Positions 1-6,892 of a stretch of DNA of 12,132 nucleotides are shown in pieces. The notes below the pieces were generated by a model. It saw nothing but the letters and a program-made list of their open reading frames with translations, was not told the DNA's origin and made no database searches. The DNA lies in assembly GCA_964429715.1 (NCBI GenBank), contig CAYSCV010000042.1, positions 1 through 12,132 of the forward strand, given 5' to 3'. The translations under genes and the position numbers were made by a program. How positions within the stretch are numbered: the first letter of the stretch is position 1; each line of letters begins with the position of its first letter. The DNA comes from JACPNA01 sp964429715 (GTDB taxonomy: Archaea > Nanobdellota > Nanobdellia > Woesearchaeales > GW2011-AR9).

Positions 1-669
1 ATCTGTTGCCATTTCAGATTTAGCGTAGGAGGCATAGTAGAGGGGAGGGCTGTAGCTGCTTTCGCTGACCATGCGCACTTTGCCTACAGAGACGCCAAGA
101 TTCTTAGCGAGGGTTTCGGCTTTCTTTTTGGCTTTCGCACTGGCTGTTGCAACTAGTTCTTCTTTGACTTCTTTTTCTTTTGCGTCAGAGAGGGTGAAGT
201 AGACATTGTCAACGGTGTTGATGCCATTCTTTACTGCGAGGTCTAGCATTTTACCGGCGCTTTTGATGTCGTTTCGTTTGACTTGGATGGTGTGCTGGGC
301 GCGATAGCCTTTATTAATCGTTTTTTGAGTTGTTTGATCCCATTCTTGCCAAGGGTAGATGTTATAGTTTGTTGTTTCAATTTCTTTTTCTGTGACACCT
401 TCATTTTTCAACGCGTCCATGACTTGATTCATTTTTTTGCTGTTGTCAGTTTGAACGGATGCGGCGTCTTTGCCTTCGGTGAGAACGGTTAAACTGAGAA
501 CGACTTGGTCAGGCATGACGTCAGTTTCGGCGTCACCGGTAACGCTAATCTTTGGTACCTCACCTGATGTTGATACGAGAATCTGCTTCTCGCCCATTGA
601 GTAAAATAATAACGCGAGGATGACGATGATGCCTCCTATTATGATTATATGCATTGTTTTTTCATTCAT
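1..669 (-). CDS. SIMPL-domain (DUF541) membrane-anchored protein, 3' end outside window
   Basis: This frame is open from the ATG at 669 to the window edge (223 codons, no stop), so only the N-terminal part is present. Residues about 7-24 form one hydrophobic segment (HIIIIGGIIVILALLFY), a signal anchor that would place the rest outside the membrane. From about residue 40 the sequence has the SIMPL/DUF541 pattern: ISVTGDAETDVMPDQVVLSL, then a helix with EGKDAASVQT, an IETTNYNIYP strand, YRAQHTIQVK, and a lysine/alanine-rich helix ending in AKNLGVSVGKV. The family is widespread in bacteria and archaea, is usually exported or membrane-bound, and has no agreed biochemical role. The start is supported by a GGTGA ribosome-binding site at 680-676, 6 nt upstream. 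Third codon positions are rich in C, unlike the plus-strand genes. The domain call rests on recognised motifs only. Confidence 0.85.
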   Translation of the reverse strand, partial: MNEKTMHIIIIGGIIVILALLFYSMGEKQILVSTSGEVPKISVTGDAETDVMPDQVVLSLTVLTEGKDAASVQTDNSKKMNQVMDALKNEGVTEKEIETTNYNIYPWQEWDQTTQKTINKGYRAQHTIQVKRNDIKSAGKMLDLAVKNGINTVDNVYFTLSDAKEKEVKEELVATASAKAKKKAETLAKNLGVSVGKVRMVSESSYSPPLYYASYAKSEMATD

Positions 670-675
670 GTTTGT

Positions 676-743
676 TCACCAGTGTTTTAAGTTTGTTTTA
701 TTTTGATTGATTTAATGTACAGAATATACTCTTCTATATATAC
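676..743 (-). promoter_or_regulatory. Promoter and ribosome-binding site of the SIMPL gene
   Basis: On the minus strand, GGTGA at 680-676 is a good archaeal Shine-Dalgarno match 6 nt before the ATG. Two AT-rich boxes could be the TATA element: GTATATATAG at 743-734, giving a leader of about 40 nt, or CATTAAATC at 718-710, giving a leader of about 18 nt. The second leader length is closer to other leadered genes in the window; the first box has the better sequence. Confidence 0.5.
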
Positions 744-778
744 CCAGCGATAACTTTTTCTGAGGTCTATCCCCAAAA

Positions 779-812
779 CATATAAATACCTTGGTATGTT
801 CTTAGAGCTTTG
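779..812 (+). promoter_or_regulatory. Archaeal TATA promoter for a leaderless ATPase mRNA
   Basis: CATATAAATA at 779-788 is a strong archaeal TATA box, preceded by the purine/C-rich CCCCAAAA where a BRE is expected. Adding the usual 26-27 nt from the box centre puts the transcription start at about 811, right at the ATG at 813. No Shine-Dalgarno sequence lies upstream, which fits a leaderless transcript. Confidence 0.7.
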
Positions 813-3509
813 ATGGATGTGCACAAATTACCGTTAAATCAAGTGTATAGTTCGTTGCATTCTTCTGTGAAAGGGTTGTCAACGGCAGAGGTAGAGAAAC
901 GGTTGGTGCAGTATGGGCAAAATAAGTTGGAGATTACACAGAAGCATACGTTGCTGTTGAAATTTCTCAAGCAGTTTACGAATTTTTTTGCGTTGTTGTT
1001 ATTGTTTGGTGCGGGAATTGCATTTTTTGCAGAAACGGTGGCGCCCAATGAGGGGTATACTTATATTGGGTTGGCGCTGATAGGAGTTACGATTTTTAAT
1101 GCCCTGTTTACGTTTCTGCAGCAATATAAATCAGAAAGGATTATGGCGACGTTTCAAAAGATGCTGCCGGCGCAAACAGAGGTGTTACGGGATGGAAAGA
1201 GACAGAGTATTGCTTTAGTGAATATAGTTATAGGGGATATTATATTTCTTAATGAAGGGGATAAAGTGCCGGCGGATGCGAGATTGTTAGAGCAGAATCA
1301 GTTGAAAGTTGATCATTCAGCAATTACAGGAGAGTCTGAACCGCAGCTGCGAACGATTGAACCGACGCATGATAATATTTTGGAAACACGCAATGTCGTG
1401 TTATCCGGAACATTAGTCCAATCAGGAGATGGGAAAGCGATGGTGTTTGCGACGGGAAATCAAACACAGATTGGAAAAATTGCCCAACTTACCCGTAAAA
1501 CAGAAGAGAGTGCGACACCGCTGCATATTGAGATTAAACGTTTTATCTCAATTATTTCAATCATTGCAATTGTGTTAGGATTGGCATTTTTTGGGATTGG
1601 ATTTATGTTAGGGCATGGGTTGCTCGCAAGTTTAATTTTTGCAATTGGGATAATTGTTGCTAATGTGCCGGAGGGGTTATTGCCAACGGTGACGTTAGCA
1701 TTAAGCATTGGCGCGAAACGGATGGCGAAGAAAAAAGCGCTCATACGAGATTTAGAGGCTGTTGAGACGTTGGGTTCGACAACGGTTATTTGTACGGATA
1801 AGACGGGAACGTTAACGCAGAATAAAATGGAAATTTCGTCAGTGTATGTTGGTTTTGACGAACATATTTTGAATAAAAGTTTGAATAAAGGAAAGTTGAC
1901 TTGTGAGCAGATTACTTTATTGCTTAAAACAATGGTGTTATGTAATAATGCGCATACGCAGAAGAAAGAGAAAGGATTTTTTGGTGATCCAACGGAGACG
2001 GCATTGTTGTCATTTGCGTCTTCGTATATGAATGTAGGGATGTTGTTCAAGAAGGATAAAAGGGTTCACGAGTTGCCGTTTGAATCGCAATCGAAACGAA
2101 TGATTACGCTGAACAGAAGCGGAGGAAAGATTATAGCGTATATGAAAGGAGCGCCGGAAGTTGTGATTGAAAAATGTTCATTTGTCCTGGTTGGTTTGAA
2201 AGTACAGAAAATGAATGTGAAGCAAAAACGACAGTTGCATGCCGCTGCGCTACAAATGGCTTCACGAGGGGAGAGAGTGTTGGCGTTTGCGTCGAAAGAA
2301 ACGGGAATGAGATTGAATGAAGAGCAGTTTGTGTTTATGGGATTAACAGGAATGGTTGATCCGATTCGTGAAGAAGTGATTCCGGCAATTGAGAAGTGTA
2401 AGACGGCGGGAATTCGAGTGATTATGATTACGGGAGACCATAGTGTGACGGCGGAATCTATTGCACGACAAATCGGTTTGATTGAGCATAATGCTAAAGC
2501 AGTGGTGATTACTGGCGAGCAGTTGGAGAGAATGGATGAGACGCGATTGAAACTGATCTTGCGGAAACAAAATGTGTTATTTGCGCGGACGAATCCAGTT
2601 GAGAAGTTGAGGATTGTCCAAGCATTGCAGGCAATGGGGGAAGTGGTTACGGTAACGGGGGATGGGGTGAATGATGCGCCGGCGTTGAAGCATGCGGATA
2701 TGGGTGTGGCAATGGGAGCGTCGGGAACGGAAGTGGCGCGAGAGGCAGCAGATATGATTTTGATGGATGATCATTTTGCGACGATAGTAAATGCGATTGA
2801 GGAAGGGAGAACGATTTTTGATAATATTAGAAAATTTATCAATTATATACTTACGAGTAATGTACCAGAAATTATTCCATTTATTGCGTTTGCGTTGTTG
2901 AATGTGCCACTAGCGATTACAGTTATTCTTATTTTATGTATTGATCTGGGGACAGATATGTTACCAGCGATTGCATTGGGTTCGGAAAAAGCAGAATCAG
3001 ATGTAATGAAGAACAAACCGATTCCGCGCAAGGAGCATTTATTGACGAGAAATTTGTTGTTGCATTCATATTTATTTATTGGGGTGATTCAGACGTTAGC
3101 AGGATTTTTTGCGTTTTTTGGGATTTTATTGAGTTCGGGCTGGCAATGGGGAGAACAGTTTGTTGCAACGGATCCACTGTATCAGAAAGCAGTGACGGCA
3201 TTTTTTGCGGCAATTGTGGTGTGTCAGATTGCGAATGTGTTTATCAGTCGAACGAGACGGCAATCGTTATTTCGCACAGGATTGTTTAGTAATAAATTCT
3301 TGTGGGTGGGGGTTTTAGTCGAGGTTATGTTTTTAGGGATTATTGTGTATTTGCCGCAGACGCAGGCGTTTTTTGGCACGCAGTCGTTAAGTGGATTTGA
3401 ATTGATGTTGGGGCTGCCGTTTGCGATATTTATTTTCTTTTTTGATGAGATACGAAAGCTGTTGCTGCGCAAGAGAGTGGCGGTGGCGGAGAAGTATTTT
3501 TCGTGGTAG
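813..3509 (+). CDS. P2C-type (Na+,K+-ATPase-like) cation-transporting P-type ATPase
   Basis: An 898-residue P-type ATPase that pumps cations across the membrane using ATP. An in-frame TTG at 810 is possible, but ATG 813 fits the TATA spacing. Motifs in order (Met at 813 = 1): TGES at 172-175 (A domain), VPEGL at 285-289 in TM4, phosphorylated Asp329 in DKTGTLT, KGAPE at 445-449 (nucleotide binding), TGDGVNDAP from 615 (hinge), TSNVPE to Glu686 in TM5, CIDLGTDM with Asp711 and Asp715 in TM6. VETLGST before the phosphorylation site, AESD after TM6, RTRRQS after TM8 and the C-terminal DEIRKL are hallmarks of animal Na+,K+/H+,K+-ATPases rather than SERCA or P3 pumps. TM5 has Ser (Na,K type) where the H,K pump has Lys. 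TM8 reads CQIAN, so the residue matching Asp926 of the Na,K pump is Asn808. No beta-subunit gene is visible. The ion is inferred, not shown. Confidence 0.93.
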   Translation: MDVHKLPLNQVYSSLHSSVKGLSTAEVEKRLVQYGQNKLEITQKHTLLLKFLKQFTNFFALLLLFGAGIAFFAETVAPNEGYTYIGLALIGVTIFNALFTFLQQYKSERIMATFQKMLPAQTEVLRDGKRQSIALVNIVIGDIIFLNEGDKVPADARLLEQNQLKVDHSAITGESEPQLRTIEPTHDNILETRNVVLSGTLVQSGDGKAMVFATGNQTQIGKIAQLTRKTEESATPLHIEIKRFISIISIIAIVLGLAFFGIGFMLGHGLLASLIFAIGIIVANVPEGLLPTVTLALSIGAKRMAKKKALIRDLEAVETLGSTTVICTDKTGTLTQNKMEISSVYVGFDEHILNKSLNKGKLTCEQITLLLKTMVLCNNAHTQKKEKGFFGDPTETALLSFASSYMNVGMLFKKDKRVHELPFESQSKRMITLNRSGGKIIAYMKGAPEVVIEKCSFVLVGLKVQKMNVKQKRQLHAAALQMASRGERVLAFASKETGMRLNEEQFVFMGLTGMVDPIREEVIPAIEKCKTAGIRVIMITGDHSVTAESIARQIGLIEHNAKAVVITGEQLERMDETRLKLILRKQNVLFARTNPVEKLRIVQALQAMGEVVTVTGDGVNDAPALKHADMGVAMGASGTEVAREAADMILMDDHFATIVNAIEEGRTIFDNIRKFINYILTSNVPEIIPFIAFALLNVPLAITVILILCIDLGTDMLPAIALGSEKAESDVMKNKPIPRKEHLLTRNLLLHSYLFIGVIQTLAGFFAFFGILLSSGWQWGEQFVATDPLYQKAVTAFFAAIVVCQIANVFISRTRRQSLFRTGLFSNKFLWVGVLVEVMFLGIIVYLPQTQAFFGTQSLSGFELMLGLPFAIFIFFFDEIRKLLLRKRVAVAEKYFSW

Positions 3510-3511
3510 GA

Positions 3512-3520
3512 TTTTTAAAT
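3512..3520 (+). promoter_or_regulatory. Probable TATA box for the SDR/DJ-1/chorismate mutase genes
   Basis: TTTTTAAAT lies just after the ATPase stop. It predicts a transcription start near 3543, about 9 nt before the ATG at 3552. The upstream in-frame ATG at 3525 would fall inside the promoter, which argues for the later start. Confidence 0.5.
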
Positions 3521-3551
3521 TGAGATGTTGTTAGATTGTTGTGAAAAGAAA

Positions 3552-4283
3552 ATGGAATTAAAAGATAAAGTAATATTGATTACGGGTTCGAGTACAGGTA
3601 TTGGCAAAGAGATGGCTGTTGCTTTTGCAAAAGCTGGGGCTTTAGTTGTGATTACATATCACCATACAAAAAAAGAAGGGGAAACGGTACAAAAAGAGTG
3701 TGAGAAGTATTCACCGGCATTGTTAGTTCATTTAGATGTGAGGGATAGTACATCTATTCAAGAGGTAATGGATGCAGCGATTATGCAGTTTGGCAGGATT
3801 GATATTTTAATTAATAATGCGGGGTGTTTTGTCTATAAATCATTGGAGAAACAAACAGAGGAGGATATTAAAACACAATTAGAGGTTAATTTAGTTGGGG
3901 CGATTATGATGACGCATGCTTGTTTGCCGTATTTGAAAAAGCAAAAAGAAGCGATGATTGTTACTATTGCAAGTGTATTATCCAAACAAGTTATTGCACA
4001 AGGAACAATATATTGTGCGACAAAATTTGGGTTACGAGGGTTTACGCAAGCGTTGGCGTTAGAATTGCCGAAAAATGTGCGAACGTATTGTGTAAATCCG
4101 GGGTTGACGGCAACGAAGATGACGGGTTTTCAAGGTATTGCGGCGGGACAAGTGGCAGATGTTATTTTGGCAACGGTACAGGAAGTGTTAGATAAAAAAT
4201 CAGGAGAAGATGTGGATGTTGATGATTTTGTGCCGAAAAAAAGAGTACATCATATCAATGAGACGTTTAAAAGGAAGAGGTAG
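3552..4283 (+). CDS. Short-chain dehydrogenase/reductase (SDR), classical type
   Basis: A 243-residue Rossmann-fold NAD(P)H-dependent oxidoreductase, typical in length for a classical SDR. Numbering from ATG 3552: TGSSTGIG at 11-18 (dinucleotide loop), LDVRD around 61-65 (adenine pocket), NNAG at 88-91, and the catalytic tetrad Asn113, Ser141, Tyr154, Lys158 with the standard 13-residue Ser-Tyr spacing, followed by the NPG motif. The frame extends to ATG 3525, adding MLLDCCEKK, but the TATA position and the usual start (MELKDKVILITG) favour 3552. The substrate cannot be told from sequence. It is followed after 5 nt by the DJ-1-family gene, so the two are very likely co-transcribed. Confidence 0.9.
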   Translation: MELKDKVILITGSSTGIGKEMAVAFAKAGALVVITYHHTKKEGETVQKECEKYSPALLVHLDVRDSTSIQEVMDAAIMQFGRIDILINNAGCFVYKSLEKQTEEDIKTQLEVNLVGAIMMTHACLPYLKKQKEAMIVTIASVLSKQVIAQGTIYCATKFGLRGFTQALALELPKNVRTYCVNPGLTATKMTGFQGIAAGQVADVILATVQEVLDKKSGEDVDVDDFVPKKRVHHINETFKRKR

Positions 4284-4288
4284 TTGGG

Positions 4289-4810
4289 ATGAAAGCATTA
4301 TTTATTGTGGCACAGCAAGGATATCAAGATTTAGAGTATGGGGTTCCCAAGCAGATTTTAGAACAGGCGGGAATTAAAACGGTGACGGCGTCAAAAGTGA
4401 GAGGGGTAGCGCGGGGGAAAATTGGTTCGACGATGGCAGAGCTGGCGTTAAAAGAAGTCCGTGTGGAAGAATATGAGGTTATTATTTTTGTTGGCGGGCC
4501 AGGCGCTGTCCGATATCAACAGGATAAAGAGGCGTGGCGAATTGCACAGGAGACGGTCGAGAAAGGAAGATTATTAGGGGCGATTTGCATTGCACCGACA
4601 ATTTTAGCATATGCTGGTGTTTTGAAAGGTAAGAAAGCAACGGTGTGGAATGAGGATGGGGAACAGGAACCGTTGTTTAAGAAAATGGGAATTACATATA
4701 CGGGCAAAGCGGTGACGCAAGATGGGATGATTATCACGGCAAATGGACCGGGAGCAGCGCGAGATTTTGGTAAGAAAATTGTGGACGTGTTGCAGGGAAA
4801 AAATAATTGA
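4289..4810 (+). CDS. DJ-1/PfpI superfamily protein (class I glutamine amidotransferase-like)
   Basis: A 173-residue single-domain DJ-1/PfpI protein. It carries the nucleophile-elbow cysteine Cys100 (GAICIAP), the conserved acidic partner Glu16 and the FVGGPGA segment at 67-73. Members include deglycase/glyoxalase-like chaperones (DJ-1, YajL) and the PfpI protease. PfpI-type enzymes have His straight after the cysteine; here it is Ile101, closer to the DJ-1 arrangement, so peptidase activity is less likely. A plausible role is handling of reactive carbonyls or oxidative damage, but this is inference. The start is supported by AGAGGT at 4276-4281, 7 nt upstream, overlapping the SDR stop codon. 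The chorismate mutase gene follows after 10 nt. Confidence 0.88.
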   Translation: MKALFIVAQQGYQDLEYGVPKQILEQAGIKTVTASKVRGVARGKIGSTMAELALKEVRVEEYEVIIFVGGPGAVRYQQDKEAWRIAQETVEKGRLLGAICIAPTILAYAGVLKGKKATVWNEDGEQEPLFKKMGITYTGKAVTQDGMIITANGPGAARDFGKKIVDVLQGKNN

Positions 4811-4820
4811 GAGAGGGAAT

Positions 4821-5111
4821 ATGGATAGAAGATTGCAGGAATTGAGGAAGAAGATAGAATTGATTGATGAGATGATTATAGATTTAATAGTAGAACGACA
4901 GAAGTTAGCGCCGCAGTTTGTACGAGTTAAGAAAAAATTAGGGCTGCCTCTTCATCAGCAACAGCGAGAAAAGGAATTGTTGGATAGATATGAAAAAATT
5001 GCAAAGAGAAAGAATATATCAATCAATTTAATAAAGAAAATTTTCCCGATATTATTTTCTGATTCTCTGAAAAAACAAAGTCGATATCTAGAAAAAGAAA
5101 GATTAAAATAG
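4821..5111 (+). CDS. Free-standing AroQ-type chorismate mutase
   Basis: A 96-residue all-helical protein with the AroQ chorismate mutase pattern; it would convert chorismate to prephenate for Phe/Tyr synthesis. Compared with E. coli EcCM, the active-site residues are present as Arg9 (R11), Arg26 (R28), Lys37 (K39), Arg49 (R51), Glu50 (E52), Ser near residue 80 (S84, in SDSLKKQ) and the following Gln (Q88). The residue matching Asp48 is Gln46. The frame is open upstream into the DJ-1 gene, but ATG 4821, 10 nt after that stop and next to a GAGGG stretch, gives the normal family N-terminus (LQELRKKIELID). It is not fused to prephenate dehydratase or dehydrogenase, and no other aromatic-pathway gene is in the window. 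Confidence 0.87.
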   Translation: MDRRLQELRKKIELIDEMIIDLIVERQKLAPQFVRVKKKLGLPLHQQQREKELLDRYEKIAKRKNISINLIKKIFPILFSDSLKKQSRYLEKERLK

Positions 5112-5141
5112 TCTTTGTTCTTGTTTATAGTTATAGAGGTG
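5103..5141 (+). promoter_or_regulatory. Possible TATA box and ribosome-binding site of the PfkB kinase gene
   Basis: TTAAAATA at 5103-5110 overlaps the chorismate mutase stop and predicts a start near 5133. GAGGTG at 5136-5141 is a strong archaeal Shine-Dalgarno 8 nt before the ATG at 5150. Read-through from the upstream genes is equally possible given the 38-nt gap. Confidence 0.45.
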
Positions 5142-5149
5142 TTTGGTAT

Positions 5150-6172
5150 ATGCTTGATCTTATTTCGGTTGGAGATGTGACAGAGGATGTGTTTTTACAA
5201 ATTGATGATATTTCGAGAGTAGTTTGTGATAAAAATAGTCATCATTGTGAACTGCATATTCCGTTTGGAACGAAGTTAGGGGTTTCTCGTGTAGATAAGT
5301 TATTAGGTGGCAATGCGGGGAATATGGCGATTGGGGTTTCGCGATTAGGGTTGAAAGCGGCATTATATGCGCAAGTGGGAAAAGATGCGCAAGGGGATTT
5401 GTTGTATAAGTCATTACGAGAAAATAATGTTTCTACTACGTATTTTGTACGAAAGAGGGGAGAGAAAACAAATTATAGTGTGGTTCTGAATCATCATGCA
5501 GAGCGAACGATTCTGGTGCATCATGAACCAAGGCAATATGTATTCCCGCGATTGGAGACTGCGAAGTGGGTATATTTAACTTCTATGGCGAAAGGGAGCG
5601 AGAAAATATTCCCAAAGATATTTTCATATGTGACAAAAAATGGGGTGAAGTTGGTATTTAATCCAGGTACATATCAATTACATTTAGGATTGAAGAAGTT
5701 ACGGTCGTTGATTGCAAAATGTAGTGTGTTGATACTTAATACGGAGGAGGCACAGTTGTTGCTGCAGACAGGGAAGAGGGATTTTAAATTTTTATTGTTG
5801 TCTTTGCAAAAGATTGGAGTGGAGCTTGTGGTGATTACGGATGGGGAGAGTGGAGCGTATTGTTATGATGGTTTAGGCTATTATTATTGTCCAATCTTTC
5901 ATGTGCCAGTTGTAGAGAGGACAGGAAGCGGGGATGCATTTTCTACGGGATTTTTAAGTGCGTTACGGTATGGAAAATCTGTTGCGGAGGCGTTACGGTG
6001 GGGGACAGTTAATTCAGCAGCGGTGATTCAATCTATCGGACCGCAAGCGGGATTGTTGACGATTGAGAAGATGAGGAAGATACTTACGGCTAATCCTAGA
6101 TTTCAGGCACGGATGTTACAGGAGAAAGAAGTGATGAAAGATAAGGTGTATTATCCAAAGAAAAAGAAATGA
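5150..6172 (+). CDS. PfkB/ribokinase-family carbohydrate kinase
   Basis: A 340-residue ribokinase-fold kinase that transfers phosphate from a nucleotide to a sugar or related alcohol. It starts with the usual LDLISVGDVTEDVF strand, has the first PfkB signature GGNAGNMA at 53-60 followed by GVSRLG, and the C-terminal signature TGSGDAF at 258-264 with catalytic base Asp262. The common DTTGAGDAF form is ERTGSGDAF here. NPGTYQL and LNTEEAQLLL are typical ribokinase-fold core motifs. The substrate is not determined; phosphofructokinase, fructokinase, ribokinase and nucleoside kinase all remain possible. Nearby aldolase, RpiB and Rpe genes make a hexose or pentose (phosphate) plausible. The C-terminus is a lysine-rich tail. 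A GAGGTG site 8 nt upstream fixes the start. Confidence 0.88.
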   Translation: MLDLISVGDVTEDVFLQIDDISRVVCDKNSHHCELHIPFGTKLGVSRVDKLLGGNAGNMAIGVSRLGLKAALYAQVGKDAQGDLLYKSLRENNVSTTYFVRKRGEKTNYSVVLNHHAERTILVHHEPRQYVFPRLETAKWVYLTSMAKGSEKIFPKIFSYVTKNGVKLVFNPGTYQLHLGLKKLRSLIAKCSVLILNTEEAQLLLQTGKRDFKFLLLSLQKIGVELVVITDGESGAYCYDGLGYYYCPIFHVPVVERTGSGDAFSTGFLSALRYGKSVAEALRWGTVNSAAVIQSIGPQAGLLTIEKMRKILTANPRFQARMLQEKEVMKDKVYYPKKKK

Positions 6173-6175
6173 ATC

Positions 6176-6772
6176 TCATATCCACTTACACTCACCATCC
6201 CAATTGACAAATTCTTCTACTTCTTTGCGTCCGCTCGGCACTTCTTTGTCCTGCATTTCTTTAGGCAAGACTTTCTTTTTGGCAAATTTGCCAACAGCAA
6301 ACATGGCTTCTATGGTATAATTGCTGGGGATGTTAAGGGTGAGTCGTACTTTATCGTAATCAAAACCTTGCATGCCGTGAACGACGAGGTTGCGTCTTGC
6401 GCCTTCTAACGCTACGGACATCCAAGCGGCACCAGTATCAAATGAATGGGTTTGGGCAGGTTGATTGTTGTGGGTAAAATTGTTGGCAGAGAGGATAATG
6501 ACTAACGCTCCGGCGTTTTTGCACCATTGTTTGTTGAAATCAACGAGAAAGTCCATGAATTTGTCTTTTTGTTCTGCAGTTGCGATGATGAAACGCCAAG
6601 GTTGGTTATTATATGAGGAAGGGGCCCAGCGAGCGGCTTCAAATAAAGGAAATAGTTCTTCAGTGGTGAGTTTATCACCGGTCATGGCACGGGGAGACCA
6701 GCGCGTGTAGAATAATGGACTTATATCAGTATTTGGTTTTCTTGTTTTTTTTGCGATTGCGGTTAATTTCAT
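6176..6772 (-). CDS. Nitroreductase-family flavin oxidoreductase
   Basis: A 198-residue nitroreductase-fold protein, expected to bind FMN and use NAD(P)H. RWSPRAM at 24-30 is the N-terminal FMN-phosphate motif; EAARWAPSSYNNQPWRF at 45-61 is the family's second conserved block; a Gly-Arg pair near the C-terminus (SGRKEVEEFV) is the usual final FMN contact. Physiological substrates of such proteins are usually unknown. The start is fixed by GAGGTG on the minus strand (6786-6781), 8 nt before the ATG. It converges on the PfkB gene with only 3 nt between the stop codons and is divergent from the membrane protein/aldolase operon. Confidence 0.9.
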   Translation of the reverse strand: MKLTAIAKKTRKPNTDISPLFYTRWSPRAMTGDKLTTEELFPLFEAARWAPSSYNNQPWRFIIATAEQKDKFMDFLVDFNKQWCKNAGALVIILSANNFTHNNQPAQTHSFDTGAAWMSVALEGARRNLVVHGMQGFDYDKVRLTLNIPSNYTIEAMFAVGKFAKKKVLPKEMQDKEVPSGRKEVEEFVNWDGECKWI

Positions 6773-6780
6773 AGTATATA

Positions 6781-6815
6781 CACCTCAAGATAATGGGGGA
6801 AGAGGTTATTTAAGA
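6781..6815 (-). promoter_or_regulatory. Promoter and ribosome-binding site of the nitroreductase gene
   Basis: On the minus strand, CTTAAATAA at 6815-6807 is a good TATA box that predicts a transcription start near 6785. GAGGTG at 6786-6781 is the ribosome-binding site, giving a leader of about 12-15 nt. Confidence 0.6.
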
Positions 6816-6817
6816 AG

Positions 6818-6846
6818 GTTGTGGTGTTACGGCTTCTGACCGCAAC
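6818..6846. promoter_or_regulatory. Imperfect dyad between divergent TATA boxes (candidate operator)
   Basis: GTTGTGGT at 6818-6825 and ACCGCAAC at 6839-6846 are inverted repeats, 8 positions with one T/G mismatch, separated by 13 nt. The dyad fills the space between the minus-strand TATA box (6807-6815) and the plus-strand TATA box (6848-6856). A dimeric regulator bound here could control both promoters. This is a positional inference; no regulator gene is visible. Confidence 0.35.
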
Positions 6847-6847
6847 T

Positions 6848-6888
6848 AATTTAAACTCTTTTTCCTTTCTTTGATAAAAGGGTGTGAT
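6848..6888 (+). promoter_or_regulatory. Promoter and ribosome-binding site of the membrane protein/aldolase operon
   Basis: AATTTAAAC at 6848-6856 is a TATA box predicting a start near 6879. GGGTGTGAT at 6880-6888 resembles the full archaeal Shine-Dalgarno and lies just before the ATG at 6893. It favours ATG 6893 over the in-frame GTG at 6884, which lies inside the binding site. Confidence 0.6.
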
Positions 6889-6892
6889 ATGT

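Noticed and set aside
1460..2050. 196-codon minus-strand open frame inside the ATPase gene
   Set aside because: Shadow of the ATPase: the composition mirrors the sense gene, with no start signal and no recognisable domain.
3577..3602. GGGTTCGAGTACAGGT, resembling a tRNA T-arm
   Set aside because: It encodes the SDR TGSSTG loop and has no pairing arms or acceptor stem around it.
4743..4820. Upstream extension of the chorismate mutase frame
   Set aside because: It overlaps the end of the DJ-1 gene; the AroQ domain begins right after ATG 4821.
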